32,503 bases of DNA. It comes from an uncultured Anaerolineales bacterium. Its GTDB lineage: Bacteria; Chloroflexota; Anaerolineae; Anaerolineales; Villigracilaceae. The notes beneath the pieces were generated by a model. It searched no databases, was not told where the DNA came from, and was given only the letters and a program-made list of their open reading frames with translations. The position numbers and the translations under genes were made by a program. Below, in pieces: positions 8,028 to 16,842 of the stretch. Positions within the stretch are counted from its first letter, which is position 1. Every line of letters begins with the position of its first letter. The stretch covers positions 1 to 32,503 of the forward strand of contig CAIQQN010000233.1 in NCBI GenBank assembly GCA_903873975.1, read 5' to 3'.

Positions 8028-8242
8028 GATTTGCTCCCGGTCATCGGCGACCAGGCCATCGGCTTGCCGGTAGCATAACGCCGCTTGAGTTTCAGGCCGG
8101 TGTGGATCAGCAGGTCGCCGAACTGCGCCAGCAGAGGCTCGCGGGGAGCAGGCCGGTTGGCAGCCATCCGTGAAGATTTGTCAAACTCACCCCGGATCAC
8201 CCGGCGCTCGTAGGCTTGATACGCATTGTAGAGAGATTTCAT
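8024..8242 (-). CDS. Small hypothetical protein, first gene of the SHOCT-like operon
   Basis: 72 aa, basic, with no cysteines, signal peptide or membrane segment. It starts MKSLYNAYQAYERRVIRGEF with AGAGG six nt upstream, and its stop overlaps the DUF2089 start (ATGA). It does not contain the shared SHOCT-like module. I do not recognise the family. The clear promoter at 8289-8316 and the 4-nt overlap with a real gene support that it is translated. Confidence 0.7.
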   Translation of the reverse strand: MKSLYNAYQAYERRVIRGEFDKSSRMAANRPAPREPLLAQFGDLLIHTGLKLKRRYATGKPMAWSPMTGSKS

Positions 8243-8288
8243 TTTGGCCTCTTTTCTAGAAACACAACACCATGGTAACCTAATTGAT

Positions 8289-8316
8289 ATTATACACAGG
8301 ATTTATTAAAAGTCAA
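8289..8316 (-). promoter_or_regulatory. Sigma70-type promoter of the DUF2089/DUF4097 operon
   Basis: On the minus strand TTGACT (8311-8316), a 16-bp spacer and a perfect TATAAT (8289-8294) lie about 47 nt upstream of the first ATG. Confidence 0.8.
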
Positions 8317-8531
8317 TAGGGATTATTGAGAATATTCAATATTCACATTAATAATATCAATATTTGGGTATCTTTTCTTGCACTACGCTCCCATTCCCCC
8401 CTCATTGTTGATGCCCCGCTTCCGGTTGATGTGCCGTCAGCCAGGATGGGTTCAGTCTTCGTGATCCGTTATCCCACCACTTTCCAATGCTCACCAATCA
8501 CTGGTGGGAGAAACTCATCCAAAATTGGCTA

Positions 8532-8560
8532 TTGACTTTTGTTCTCATTTTTGCTAATAT
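8532..8560 (+). promoter_or_regulatory. Promoter of the ROK gene / sugar ABC operon
   Basis: TTGACT (8532-8537), exactly 17 bp, then TAATAT (8555-8560). The predicted start site (about 8567) falls inside the adjacent palindrome. Confidence 0.8.
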
Positions 8561-8577
8561 ATTTACATCATGTAAAT
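8561..8577. promoter_or_regulatory. Palindromic operator, probably for the ROK regulator
   Basis: Perfect inverted repeat ATTTACAT-C-ATGTAAAT directly after the -10 box. A further half-site ATGTAAGT lies at about 8590-8597. The position over the start site suggests repression, most simply autoregulation by the ROK protein encoded 50 nt downstream. Confidence 0.7.
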
Positions 8578-8626
8578 AACACTAACACGATGTAAGTAAT
8601 TAAAATTCTGATCAGTTTGAGGCTCA

Positions 8627-9820
8627 ATGACTTACCCGCTCACGATCACTGCTTCTGCCATGCGTGATATCAATCGTTCGGCCATCCTGGAGATCATCCG
8701 CCGGGAAAGCCCGATCTCCCGGACGGCCATCTCTGAGAGGTTGAACGTCAGCCTGCCGACGGTCATGCGCATCGTCGATGGATTGATCGAGGAAGGGTTC
8801 GTCCGCTTGCAGGGGACAACCGAATGGAGCGGGGGGAGGCGGCGGCCCCTGCTCGAATTCAATTCTGACGGTTACGTCGTCCTCGGGGTGGACATGGGTG
8901 GGACCAAGATGTATGGCGCGCTATCGGACCTGGGCGGCAACATTCTCGATGAAGTCAATGTCAGCCGCCACGGCACCTCCGGAGAGGATAGTTTCAATTA
9001 CCTGACCAGTTTGATCGATAAGCTGCTTGCCAGCCCAAATGTGGAAAGACAGCGGGTACGCGGGATCGGGGTGGGGGCGCCGGGTGTCACCCTCCACAAG
9101 GAAGGGATCATCACCTGGGCTTACACCCTCCACTGGGACAAATTTCCCCTCAAGGCCAAACTGGCTGAGCGCTACGATTTGCCCATCATCGTGGACAATG
9201 ATGTGAATCTGGCGGCCCTTGGAGAGCTGTGGTTCGGGGCCGGACAGAACGTCCAGGATATGATCCTGATCGCGATCGGTACCGGTATCGGCGCGGGTGT
9301 GATCATCGACGGCGCCCTCTACCGCGGCTCTCAGGAAGCGTCAGGTGAGATCGGCAACATGATCCCGGGCCGGGAGTTCCTGGGGAAGAACTACCTGGAT
9401 TTTGGTGCCCTGGAAAGTGTCGCCTCCGGGACCGGCATCGCCGCCCGGGCACGCGACATTCTCAGCTCCCAACGCAGCCAGCAGGAACTGCTTGATTTGA
9501 TGGCAGAGGATGTATTCGAAGCTGCCCGCAAGGGCGAACCCTGGGCATGGACCGTCATTAACGAAACGGTGGATTATCTGGCCATCGCCATTGCCAACCT
9601 GGTCTCCGCCTTCGACCCGGAGTTGATTGTGCTGGGAGGAGGCGTTTCCAGGTCGGCGGATATGCTTATCGCCCCGATCCTATCCCGCATTACCGGGGTG
9701 ATCCCCAATCCACCCAGACTGGTCGTCTCGAACCTGGGATTGCAGGCCACCGTCATGGGTGCGATCACCAATGTTTTGCACAATACTTCTAATTTCTATG
9801 TCGTCCATAAGCTTTCATAA
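8627..9820 (+). CDS. ROK-family transcriptional regulator (NagC/XylR type)
   Basis: 397 aa. A winged HTH spans residues about 18-60 (ISRTAISERLNVSLPTVMRI). An ASKHA/ROK sugar-binding domain follows: phosphate loop VDMGGTKMYG at about 89-98, substrate and catalytic region VDNDVNLAALGE at 189-200, and adenosine motif IGTGIGAGV at 217-225. The usual ROK zinc motif is absent: the consensus histidine after GEIG is Asn (N244), and the CxCGxxGCxE segment is replaced by a cysteine-free stretch ending GALESVASG. The protein is therefore probably a sugar-responsive regulator whose fold is held without zinc. It precedes a CUT1 sugar importer by 100 bp on the same strand, so it most likely controls uptake of the same sugar. 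Confidence 0.92.
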   Translation: MTYPLTITASAMRDINRSAILEIIRRESPISRTAISERLNVSLPTVMRIVDGLIEEGFVRLQGTTEWSGGRRRPLLEFNSDGYVVLGVDMGGTKMYGALSDLGGNILDEVNVSRHGTSGEDSFNYLTSLIDKLLASPNVERQRVRGIGVGAPGVTLHKEGIITWAYTLHWDKFPLKAKLAERYDLPIIVDNDVNLAALGELWFGAGQNVQDMILIAIGTGIGAGVIIDGALYRGSQEASGEIGNMIPGREFLGKNYLDFGALESVASGTGIAARARDILSSQRSQQELLDLMAEDVFEAARKGEPWAWTVINETVDYLAIAIANLVSAFDPELIVLGGGVSRSADMLIAPILSRITGVIPNPPRLVVSNLGLQATVMGAITNVLHNTSNFYVVHKLS

Positions 9821-9920
9821 AAATGAGGTCTCCCTCAAAAGGAGGTGTTTCCTGGAAAAGACCATTTGCAGATGAAGTTCGTGCTTCTTAATCAATCCGA
9901 TAATTCATAAGGAGAAGAAT

Positions 9921-11219
9921 ATGCGTACCATGAATAAGATATTGATGGGGATGCTCACAGTCATCCTGGTTTTGAGCGTGGTTGGGTGCGGAACCAAGAC
10001 GAGCGGCCCCGTCACCATCCACATTCTGACCATGGACCAGGCCGGCCTGAAACCTCCCGAGATCGATCAGATCGCGAAGGATTTTGAGGCCCTAAATCCG
10101 GACATTAAAGTCGTCATGGAGTACCTGGGTTATGATTACGTACATGACAAGATTGTCACCGGTATGGCTGCTAAGCCTCCGGCCTACGATGCCGCCATGA
10201 TCGATGTCATCTGGCCGGATGAGTTCATCAAGGCCGGATACCTGCTGGATGTTAGCAGTCGCGTTACCGCGGACATGAAAACCAACATGTTTCCGGCGGC
10301 ATGGAACGGTGTGACCCGCAATGGAAAGATCTACGGCATGCCGTGGTTGATGGACGTAAAGTACTTCATGTACAACAAAGACATCCTGCAGAAGGCGGGC
10401 ATCAGCGCACCTCCCACAACTTGGGAGGAACTCGTGGATCAAGCTAATATCATCAAGCAAAAAAACCTGGCTGAGTTCCCGATCATCTGGTCGTGGAATC
10501 AGAAGGAAGGCGTGGTCTGCGATTTCACCGTTCTGCTTTTTGGCAACGGAGGAGCATTCCTGGATGCAAACGGCAAACCGGTCTTCAATAACGACAAGGG
10601 CGTCCAGGTTCTGACCTGGATGAAACAGACCATCGATGATGGTTTGTCCGACCCAAGCTCGATTTCATCTGACGAAAATGCAGTCGAGGCCGACTTCCTG
10701 GCCGGCAAATCCGCCTTTGCGGTCAACTGGCTGTTCCAGTACAGCGATTCGAACGATGCAACCAAGTCGCAGATTATTGGCCAGGCTGCTTTCGCTCCCA
10801 TGCCCGTCTTCGCAGCCGGTGCAGCTGCCGGCATCAAGGGTTCCAGCGTGGATGGTTCCAGCTCGTTTGCAGTCATGGCCACCACCCCTTATCCGGATCA
10901 GACCTGGAAGTTCCTGACCTACCTGGCCAGCAACGCGGTGCAGACAAAGTATTCAGTTGAGATGCTGCCCGTCTGGCAGAATGATTTCCAGGGGGATGCC
11001 CTGACCACGTTATTGGCCGCCACCCCCACGAATCCGGTCACCGTTCCTGCCTTCCTCGGGCAGTTCCCTTATGCCAACGAACGGCCGACGGTGTCTTACT
11101 ATAACGAGGGTTCCGCCGCTCTCCAGCTGGCCATCCAGGAAGCGTTAACGGGAGTAAAATCCCCGCAGCAAGCCTTGGATGAGGCCGCAGCCACTTGGGT
11201 CACGCTGGCTGGGAAATAA
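9921..11219 (+). CDS. Sugar ABC transporter substrate-binding lipoprotein (CUT1)
   Basis: 432 aa. The N-terminus has a basic start, a hydrophobic stretch and a lipobox (LSVVGC, Cys about 23), so the protein is exported and lipid-anchored on the outer face of the membrane. The fold is that of solute-binding family 1 (MalE/UgpB type): FEALNPDIKVVMEY near the start, NGKIYGMPWLMD, YNKDILQKAGISAPPTTWEE and FLAGKSAFAVNW. AAGGAG lies 7 nt before the ATG. The two permease genes follow at once. The sugar cannot be named; no glycoside hydrolase is encoded in the window. A strong hairpin just after the stop may keep expression of this gene above that of the permeases, as is common for binding proteins. 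Confidence 0.93.
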   Translation: MRTMNKILMGMLTVILVLSVVGCGTKTSGPVTIHILTMDQAGLKPPEIDQIAKDFEALNPDIKVVMEYLGYDYVHDKIVTGMAAKPPAYDAAMIDVIWPDEFIKAGYLLDVSSRVTADMKTNMFPAAWNGVTRNGKIYGMPWLMDVKYFMYNKDILQKAGISAPPTTWEELVDQANIIKQKNLAEFPIIWSWNQKEGVVCDFTVLLFGNGGAFLDANGKPVFNNDKGVQVLTWMKQTIDDGLSDPSSISSDENAVEADFLAGKSAFAVNWLFQYSDSNDATKSQIIGQAAFAPMPVFAAGAAAGIKGSSVDGSSSFAVMATTPYPDQTWKFLTYLASNAVQTKYSVEMLPVWQNDFQGDALTTLLAATPTNPVTVPAFLGQFPYANERPTVSYYNEGSAALQLAIQEALTGVKSPQQALDEAAATWVTLAGK

Positions 11220-11237
11220 CAAGCAATATCACGCATC

Positions 11238-11271
11238 TGGGTGGATTCGCATCGTAATGCGAATCCACCCA
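11238..11271 (+). terminator. Hairpin with T-run between binding protein and permease genes
   Basis: Perfect 15-bp stem (TGGGTGGATTCGCAT, loop CGTA, then the complement) followed by AATATTTTTT, 18 nt after the stop of the binding-protein gene. It has the form of a rho-independent terminator inside the operon, so it probably gives partial termination or 3'-end protection of the upstream mRNA. Confidence 0.8.
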
Positions 11272-11283
11272 ATATTTTTTGAG

Positions 11284-12207
11284 ATGACCGCGAATTCACC
11301 TCTCCATCCCAGACGACGACACTCTTTGCGAGCACAGGATGCGCGCACTGCCTGGCTATTGATTATCCCAAGCCTGGTGGTGATCCTGGGTGTGACTTTA
11401 TGGCCGATCATCTATACGTTTATCTTGAGTTTTTTCCATGCACCTACCGGGATCAACCAGGCGCGAACTTTTGTGGGACTGGGGAATTACATCGAGATGA
11501 TAAAGGACCGGACTTTCTGGGAAACCATTGGGCGCACGATGTATTTTACGATCGTCTCGGTGGGCCTGGAAATGGTGGGGGGAATGGCAATTGCCCAGTT
11601 GATCCATTCTCACCCATGGGGCTGGAAGCTCCTGCGTTTCAGTCTGATCATCCCCTGGGCGGTTCCGACGATAGTCAATGGAGCCATGTGGCGCTGGATC
11701 TACAATGCTAATTTTGGTGCCCTTAACGGTCTCTTGATGCAGTTGGGATTGATCAAACATTATATTCCCTGGCTGACGCTGCCCAACATGGCCATGCCGC
11801 TCGTAATCCTGGCCGATGCCTGGCACATGATGCCATTTGTTGCCTTGATCCTGCAGGCGGCCCTGGCGGGATTGCCGGTGGAACTCGACGAAGCCGCCGC
11901 CGTGGATGGCGCGAATGCCTTTCAGCGTTTCTGGCAAATCAGGCTCCCTTTGCTCCGTCCGGCCATCCTGGTTGCACTGATTGCACGCACCGTGGATGCC
12001 TTTCGTGTGTTCGATATCGTTTATATCATTACCAGCAGCGGACCCGCCAATAAAACGCTTACCATAACTTATTTAACATACCTGAACTCTTTTCCCTGGG
12101 GGAACCAGGGCATTGGGGCAGCGCTGTCGTTTCTGATTTCCATTTTTACGATAACCATGGCCCTGATCTTTATCCGTTTGCTGTATCAACCCGAGGAGAC
12201 CCAATGA
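11284..12207 (+). CDS. Sugar ABC transporter permease 1 (CUT1, MalF-like)
   Basis: 307 aa from the ATG at 11284. The track start (11179) would run through the previous gene and the terminator hairpin, and the in-frame ATG at 11257 lies inside the hairpin stem, so 11284 is preferred although its ribosome site is weak. Six hydrophobic segments are visible, beginning TAWLLIIPSLVVILGV. The EAA loop that contacts the ATPase reads LDEAAAVDGANAFQRFWQI at about two thirds of the length. It functions as a heterodimer with the next permease in the cytoplasmic membrane. The stop overlaps the next start (ATGA). Confidence 0.92.
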   Translation: MTANSPLHPRRRHSLRAQDARTAWLLIIPSLVVILGVTLWPIIYTFILSFFHAPTGINQARTFVGLGNYIEMIKDRTFWETIGRTMYFTIVSVGLEMVGGMAIAQLIHSHPWGWKLLRFSLIIPWAVPTIVNGAMWRWIYNANFGALNGLLMQLGLIKHYIPWLTLPNMAMPLVILADAWHMMPFVALILQAALAGLPVELDEAAAVDGANAFQRFWQIRLPLLRPAILVALIARTVDAFRVFDIVYIITSSGPANKTLTITYLTYLNSFPWGNQGIGAALSFLISIFTITMALIFIRLLYQPEETQ

Positions 12208-13064
12208 TGTTTTCAAGCAAACTCCTCCGCAAGCTATTCTTATCTCTCCTCACCCTACCAGTCTTCTTCTTTGTTTTCTTTCCCCTTCTCTGGCTGTTCA
12301 GCGCAAGCCTGTCCACACAGGCGGAGCTGTATGCAATCCCTCCGCATTGGATCCCACAACACCCGACCCTCCAGAATTATCTGGATATTATCTTCCCCAA
12401 CCTGGCCTCCTCCTCAGTGCCGCGCACTTTTGCAGTGGCATTGATGAACTCCATCAAGATTTCTTCCGCGGTGACGGTCATTTGCATCGTGATTGGAAGC
12501 CTGGCGGCCTACGCATTGGTACGCATCCCCTTCCGATTCAATCGCACCATTCAGCTTGGGATCATTGCCACGCGTATGATCCCGGAAGTTTCGCTGATCC
12601 TGCCCCTTTTTATTCTCGCTTCCAGCCTGGGGTTGATTAATAAGCCGATTGTCCTGATAGTAACCTATATGAGTTTTTCCCTGCCGTATGCCATTTGGAT
12701 GATGGCCGCTTTCTTCCAGTCAGTTCCCATCGAACTGGAGGATGCTGCCCGCATGGATGGCTGCACACGCCTGGGGATCTTGTTCCGGGTGGTGATGCCC
12801 ATTTCTGTGCCGGGGTTGGTCTCCACAGCCATGTTCACTTTCCTGCTTGCCTGGGATGAATTCTTCTATGCCCTGATTTTCACCAACACCTTGGCTGCCA
12901 AAACGGCACCTGTGGCCATCGCAGAGTTTGTCGGTCGCTATGCCTTGAACATCACTGGCATGATGGCAGGCGGCATCATCGCAGCTCTGCCTCCTGTGAT
13001 CCTGGCATTCATTTTCCAGCGCTATATTGTAAGCGGTCTGACCGCCGGGGCGGTCAAAGGTTGA
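12204..13064 (+). CDS. Sugar ABC transporter permease 2 (CUT1, MalG-like)
   Basis: 286 aa, preceded by GAGGAG and overlapping the previous stop by 4 nt, so translation is coupled. Six transmembrane segments and a typical EAA loop (LEDAARMDGCTRLGILFRV) are visible. The start MMF comes from two adjacent ATGs and either may be used. No ATP-binding subunit follows; CUT1 importers commonly share one MsmK/UgpC-type ATPase encoded elsewhere, and the ABC ATPase at 13335 belongs to a different (exporter) family. The window therefore holds an importer without its motor. Confidence 0.93.
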   Translation: MMFSSKLLRKLFLSLLTLPVFFFVFFPLLWLFSASLSTQAELYAIPPHWIPQHPTLQNYLDIIFPNLASSSVPRTFAVALMNSIKISSAVTVICIVIGSLAAYALVRIPFRFNRTIQLGIIATRMIPEVSLILPLFILASSLGLINKPIVLIVTYMSFSLPYAIWMMAAFFQSVPIELEDAARMDGCTRLGILFRVVMPISVPGLVSTAMFTFLLAWDEFFYALIFTNTLAAKTAPVAIAEFVGRYALNITGMMAGGIIAALPPVILAFIFQRYIVSGLTAGAVKG

Positions 13065-13219
13065 CGAGTCTACTATACACATGGTGGGTTTTAAGAAAAT
13101 GACGGGCTTCATGTAAGCTGGTGATTGTCAAATTCGCCTCTTTAAAACTCTCGTCCTCTCGATCGATATAATACAGGTTAAAGCGGAATAACTGAACTGC
13201 ACCCGGCACTGCTCCGCCT

Positions 13220-13248
13220 CTGAAATAAAACTCACGTTATTGTATAAT
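13220..13248 (+). promoter_or_regulatory. Promoter of the ABC exporter operon
   Basis: CTGAAA (13220-13225), 17 bp, then a perfect TATAAT (13243-13248), about 86 nt upstream of the ATPase start. A second TATAAT at 13167-13172 lacks a good -35 box. Confidence 0.6.
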
Positions 13249-13334
13249 GGATGGCGTGGCGTTCAAGATGGAGTTCTGCATCCATCGTTTGTTATACCGT
13301 AAAAACTTGATTCGTATCCATAAGGGAGAGCCCC

Positions 13335-14084
13335 ATGCCCATCCTTGAGGCAGAAAAAGTCCACAAACGTTACCAGCTTGGCCAGCATACGATCCAGGCA
13401 TTGGCCGGCGTTGATTTCATGGTCGAAAAAGGGGAGTTTGTTGCCATCATGGGTCCTTCCGGGAGCGGGAAGTCAACCCTGCTGCACTTGCTGGGTGGAT
13501 TGGACACCCCAACAGAAGGGGAGATCATACTGGGTGGAAAACGACTTTCAAAACTAAATGAATATCAGACCACACTTGCCCGCCGGCATAATGTTGGATT
13601 TGTTTTCCAATTTTTCAATCTCATTCCCACCTTGACTGCCGAGGAGAATATCCAACTGCCCCTCATTATTGATGGAAAAGATCCCCGGAAATATGCTGAA
13701 CGGCTGGAACAGATCCTGGCTTTGGTCGGGTTGATGGATCGCCGTAACCATAAACCTGACCAGCTATCCGGTGGACAACAGCAGCGCGTCGCTATTGCAA
13801 GAGCCCTGATTACAGAACCTGCCATTGTGCTGGCTGACGAACCGACTGGAAACCTCGATACCAAAGCCGGCATCGCCATCATGGAATTGCTTCAGAAATC
13901 GTGCCGTGAATTAAATCAGACTGTGATCGTTGTATCACATGATCCGCGCGCAGCTGCCTATGCCGACCGGGTGATCTTTTTGTGGGACGGGGCAATTGCC
14001 CACGAATACCACCCGGAGGTCAGCTTGCCTTTATCCAAACGCCTGAAGGAGATCATGTCCACCATGCAGGAATTGGAGCAATAG
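13335..14084 (+). CDS. ABC transporter ATP-binding protein (MacB/LolD type)
   Basis: 249 aa with all ABC ATPase motifs in order: Walker [10 protein letters not shown] (about 40-48), Q-loop [14 protein letters not shown], signature [15 protein letters not shown], Walker [13 protein letters not shown], and H-loop [11 protein letters not shown]. The phrase [10 protein letters not shown] is typical of the MacB/LolD/FtsE (MJ0796) group that powers FtsX-type permeases. GGGAGAG lies 5 nt before the ATG. The FtsX permease follows 5 nt after the stop. Together they form a mechanotransmission-type exporter for peptides, lipoproteins or amphiphiles; which one is not determined. Confidence 0.95.
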   Translation: MPILEAEKVHKRYQLGQHTIQALAGVDFMVEKGEFVAIMGPSGSGKSTLLHLLGGLDTPTEGEIILGGKRLSKLNEYQTTLARRHNVGFVFQFFNLIPTLTAEENIQLPLIIDGKDPRKYAERLEQILALVGLMDRRNHKPDQLSGGQQQRVAIARALITEPAIVLADEPTGNLDTKAGIAIMELLQKSCRELNQTVIVVSHDPRAAAYADRVIFLWDGAIAHEYHPEVSLPLSKRLKEIMSTMQELEQ

Positions 14085-14089
14085 CATCC

Positions 14090-16684
14090 ATGTCCTTCCT
14101 GCGCCAGCTCCGCCTGCTGACTTTGCGCTCCATGCGAGCCCATTCCACGCGCTACCTGCTGAGCCTGTTCGGTATCATTTTAGGGGTGGCTGTCATGCTG
14201 GCAATTCGAGTCGCGAATGGGGCTGCGTTTAACTCGATCAATACGTTGTTTCAGAACACATCCGGACGAACCAACCTGATGGTCATAAGCGCAAGTCTGG
14301 ATGATACCGGCTTTCCGGATCAGATTATGCAGTCGGTGATCAATACCCCCGGAATCTCCAAAGCCGCGCCGATCCTGAATGCTTTTACAGTTTCAGCGAA
14401 AGATATTACACCGGATCAGATCCAACTGGGCATATTTGGGGCTAGCATGGGTGGGATACTCTTGAACGGCATTGACCCCGCTGTTGATGCGCAACTGCAC
14501 ACATATAAACTTGCTCAAGGCCTTTTTTTGAGCGGCGATCTTAAAGCCCGCCAGGTTGTATTGGTTGACAGCCTGGCCGATGTTCTAAAATTGAAGATAG
14601 GGGACTGGTTCAGCCTTTTGACCCCCTACGGTGTGGAGCAGTTGAAGGTTGTTGGTCTGATGTCTCAGGAGGGAGCAGGACAGACCAACAATGGCAATTT
14701 TGGGGTAGTTCCACTTCAAACACTGCAGGAACTGTTCGGTCGAAGCGGGAAACTCGATCAAATTGATATTCTCACTACAGATCCCAGTCCATCCACTGCT
14801 GACTTGAACCTGCTGCGCGATCGTCTTCAGGTACGTCTTGGAACGAAAGTATCCGTTACGTTCCCTGCCAGCCAGGGGGAGCGCAAGACCCAGATGCTGG
14901 AGAATTACCAGATCGGTCTGAATCTTTTAAGTGGCATGGCACTGTTTGTGGGAGCATTCCTTATTTATAATGCCTTTGCCATGACTGTGGTGGAACGCAC
15001 CCGTGAATTCGGCATGCTGCGCACGATCGGCATGAGCCGCGGTCAGGTGACACGCCTGGTTCTCCTGGAGGCAGCTTTTCTTGGATTGGCTGGTTCCCTG
15101 CTGGGAATTGCCCTGGGTGTATTGCTGGCACAGGGAATGACTGATTTGATGGGAATTATCCTGGTCGAAAACCTGGGCAGGATCGCTGTACAACCATCCG
15201 ATCTATTGACCAGCGTGATGGCGGGTCTGCTGGTGACCCTTCTGGCAGCGGGCATACCAGCCATTCAGGCGGGACGGATATCTCCCATGCAAGCCCTCAG
15301 GATTCGCGCCAGGACAAATGAGGGCTGGCTGGTTCGCCGTGGTTGGATACTTGGATTGGTCCTGCTCCTGGCTTCCGCAGTATTGATCATAACGAATCCA
15401 TTTCCATACGATGTGCAATTCCGTTTGGGAAGCCTGCCTGTTTTCACGCTTTTCGGCGGGCTGACACTGCTGATTCCAGTGACTGTCTCGAGTTGGGAGC
15501 GATTGACCCGGCCAGTGGTGAAGTGGGTGTATGGTAGTGTCGGTCGCCTGGGCAGCCGCAATATACAACGCTCGCGTCAGCGCACCACATTGACAGTGGC
15601 TGCCTTGATGGTGGGGGTGGCCATGGTCATCGCCACGCGTGGAATGACCGGTTCCATGGAGTCGGACCTGAATGCATGGATACAGTCTTACCTGGGAGGC
15701 GATATTTATGTCAGCTCATCGATCCCGATGCGCAATGACCTGGCTGATCGGATTAAAGCAATAAAGGGTGTGGCTGCAGTTGCCCCCATCCGCTACTTTG
15801 ACGTGAAGTGGCTGCATCCGGATGGGAAAGAGGAGCAGCTAAATTTCATGGCCGTGGAGCCGGTCTCTTACTTACAGGTGACGAGTTTTGTTTTCAGCGA
15901 TAAGAATACCAACCTGGAGAGCGTTGTGAACCAGTTGGAGCAGGGGGGTGCGGTGATGATTTCAAGCACTCTTGCTGAGAAATATGGAATGAAACCTGGT
16001 GACAGCATCCGCCTGCGGACAAACAGCGGCCTGCATGCTTTTACTGTGGCTGCCGTCGTGATTGATTTCTATAACCAGGGATTTACCATTCAGGGAAGCT
16101 GGAATGATATGGAGCGCTATTATCGCATCAATGATGCCAGCGCCTTCATGGTAAAGGTGACAGGTGGCACCTCGGTCGCCAGCGTGCAGGAACAGATCGA
16201 TCACCTGTACAAGAAACGCTACCAGTTGATCCTGGAATCGAACCAGTCCATCCGCCAGCGGATACAGAACCTGATGAATCAGACCTTCAGTCTTTTTGAT
16301 GTAATATCTCTGATTTCTGTTGTGGTGGCTTCCCTGGGGATTGTTAATACGCTCACGATGAGTGTTATGGAACGCATGCAGGAGATCGGCATGCTGCGCG
16401 CGGTCGGAATGACCCGCGCCCAGGTTATCCGCATGGTATTGGCTGAGGCAGCCCTGATCGGGATTATTGGTGTTGTATTGGGTGTGATCACGGGGGTCGT
16501 TCTCGCGCATGTCCTGATCATTGTCATGGGAGCAATGTCAGGTTACCAGTTGTCTTTTGCCCTGCCTCTCAAAGATGTTCTATATGGTGCGCTGGCGGCC
16601 TTGCTTATCTCACAACTGGCTGCCTTGCTACCCGCCCGGCGTGCTGCCTGGGTAAAGATCCTGGAAGCTGTTCAATACGAATAG
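14090..16684 (+). CDS. FtsX-family ABC transporter permease with two FtsX domains
   Basis: 864 aa from the ATG at 14090; the track start lies within the ATPase gene. The start MSFLRQLRLLTLRSMRAHST is the classic cytoplasmic N-terminal helix before TM1 (YLLSLFGIILGVAVML). A large extracytoplasmic domain (about 50-290) is followed by an FtsX core containing GMLRTIGMSRGQVTRLVL. A second membrane/extracytoplasmic unit then ends in another FtsX core with GMLRAVGMTRAQVIRMVL. This is the long 10-TM type in which one chain carries both FtsX repeats. It partners the upstream ATPase. A membrane-fusion lipoprotein is encoded convergently just downstream. Confidence 0.93.
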   Translation: MSFLRQLRLLTLRSMRAHSTRYLLSLFGIILGVAVMLAIRVANGAAFNSINTLFQNTSGRTNLMVISASLDDTGFPDQIMQSVINTPGISKAAPILNAFTVSAKDITPDQIQLGIFGASMGGILLNGIDPAVDAQLHTYKLAQGLFLSGDLKARQVVLVDSLADVLKLKIGDWFSLLTPYGVEQLKVVGLMSQEGAGQTNNGNFGVVPLQTLQELFGRSGKLDQIDILTTDPSPSTADLNLLRDRLQVRLGTKVSVTFPASQGERKTQMLENYQIGLNLLSGMALFVGAFLIYNAFAMTVVERTREFGMLRTIGMSRGQVTRLVLLEAAFLGLAGSLLGIALGVLLAQGMTDLMGIILVENLGRIAVQPSDLLTSVMAGLLVTLLAAGIPAIQAGRISPMQALRIRARTNEGWLVRRGWILGLVLLLASAVLIITNPFPYDVQFRLGSLPVFTLFGGLTLLIPVTVSSWERLTRPVVKWVYGSVGRLGSRNIQRSRQRTTLTVAALMVGVAMVIATRGMTGSMESDLNAWIQSYLGGDIYVSSSIPMRNDLADRIKAIKGVAAVAPIRYFDVKWLHPDGKEEQLNFMAVEPVSYLQVTSFVFSDKNTNLESVVNQLEQGGAVMISSTLAEKYGMKPGDSIRLRTNSGLHAFTVAAVVIDFYNQGFTIQGSWNDMERYYRINDASAFMVKVTGGTSVASVQEQIDHLYKKRYQLILESNQSIRQRIQNLMNQTFSLFDVISLISVVVASLGIVNTLTMSVMERMQEIGMLRAVGMTRAQVIRMVLAEAALIGIIGVVLGVITGVVLAHVLIIVMGAMSGYQLSFALPLKDVLYGALAALLISQLAALLPARRAAWVKILEAVQYE

Positions 16685-16769
16685 CCACGGTTTTCATAGA
16701 CCCGGGGTTTGGGGTGTTGGTGGACGACTTTGCCGTCTGCCAGCACCCCAAGACCTTCTTATGAGCATC

Positions 16770-16800
16770 AAAGATGCGAGCTTTCCAAGCTCGCATCTTT
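16770..16800. terminator. Bidirectional terminator between FtsX permease and MFP genes
   Basis: Perfect 14-bp stem (AAAGATGCGAGCTT, loop TCC, then the complement) in the gap between two convergent genes, followed on the plus strand by a T-rich stretch (GATTTTTCTTT). It fits termination of the FtsX transcript and, less strongly, of the opposite one. Confidence 0.8.
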
Positions 16801-16842
16801 AATGATTTTTCTTTGGCCGAAAATAAAAAACGCGCCTCGAGA

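Larger units (their letters stand above)
8243..8626. other. Divergent intergenic region
   Basis: This 384-bp AT-rich region separates the DUF operon from the ROK gene. It holds a minus promoter near its left end and a plus promoter and operator near its right end. Between about 8320 and 8530 I see only AT-rich sequence with small palindromes such as GAATATTC, and no convincing gene. Confidence 0.7.

Noticed and set aside
12204-14084. ABC ATPase at 13335 as the missing motor of the sugar importer
   Set aside because: Its sequence is of the MacB/LolD exporter type, it is 5 nt from an FtsX permease and has its own promoter; CUT1 motors carry an extra C-terminal regulatory domain that is absent here.
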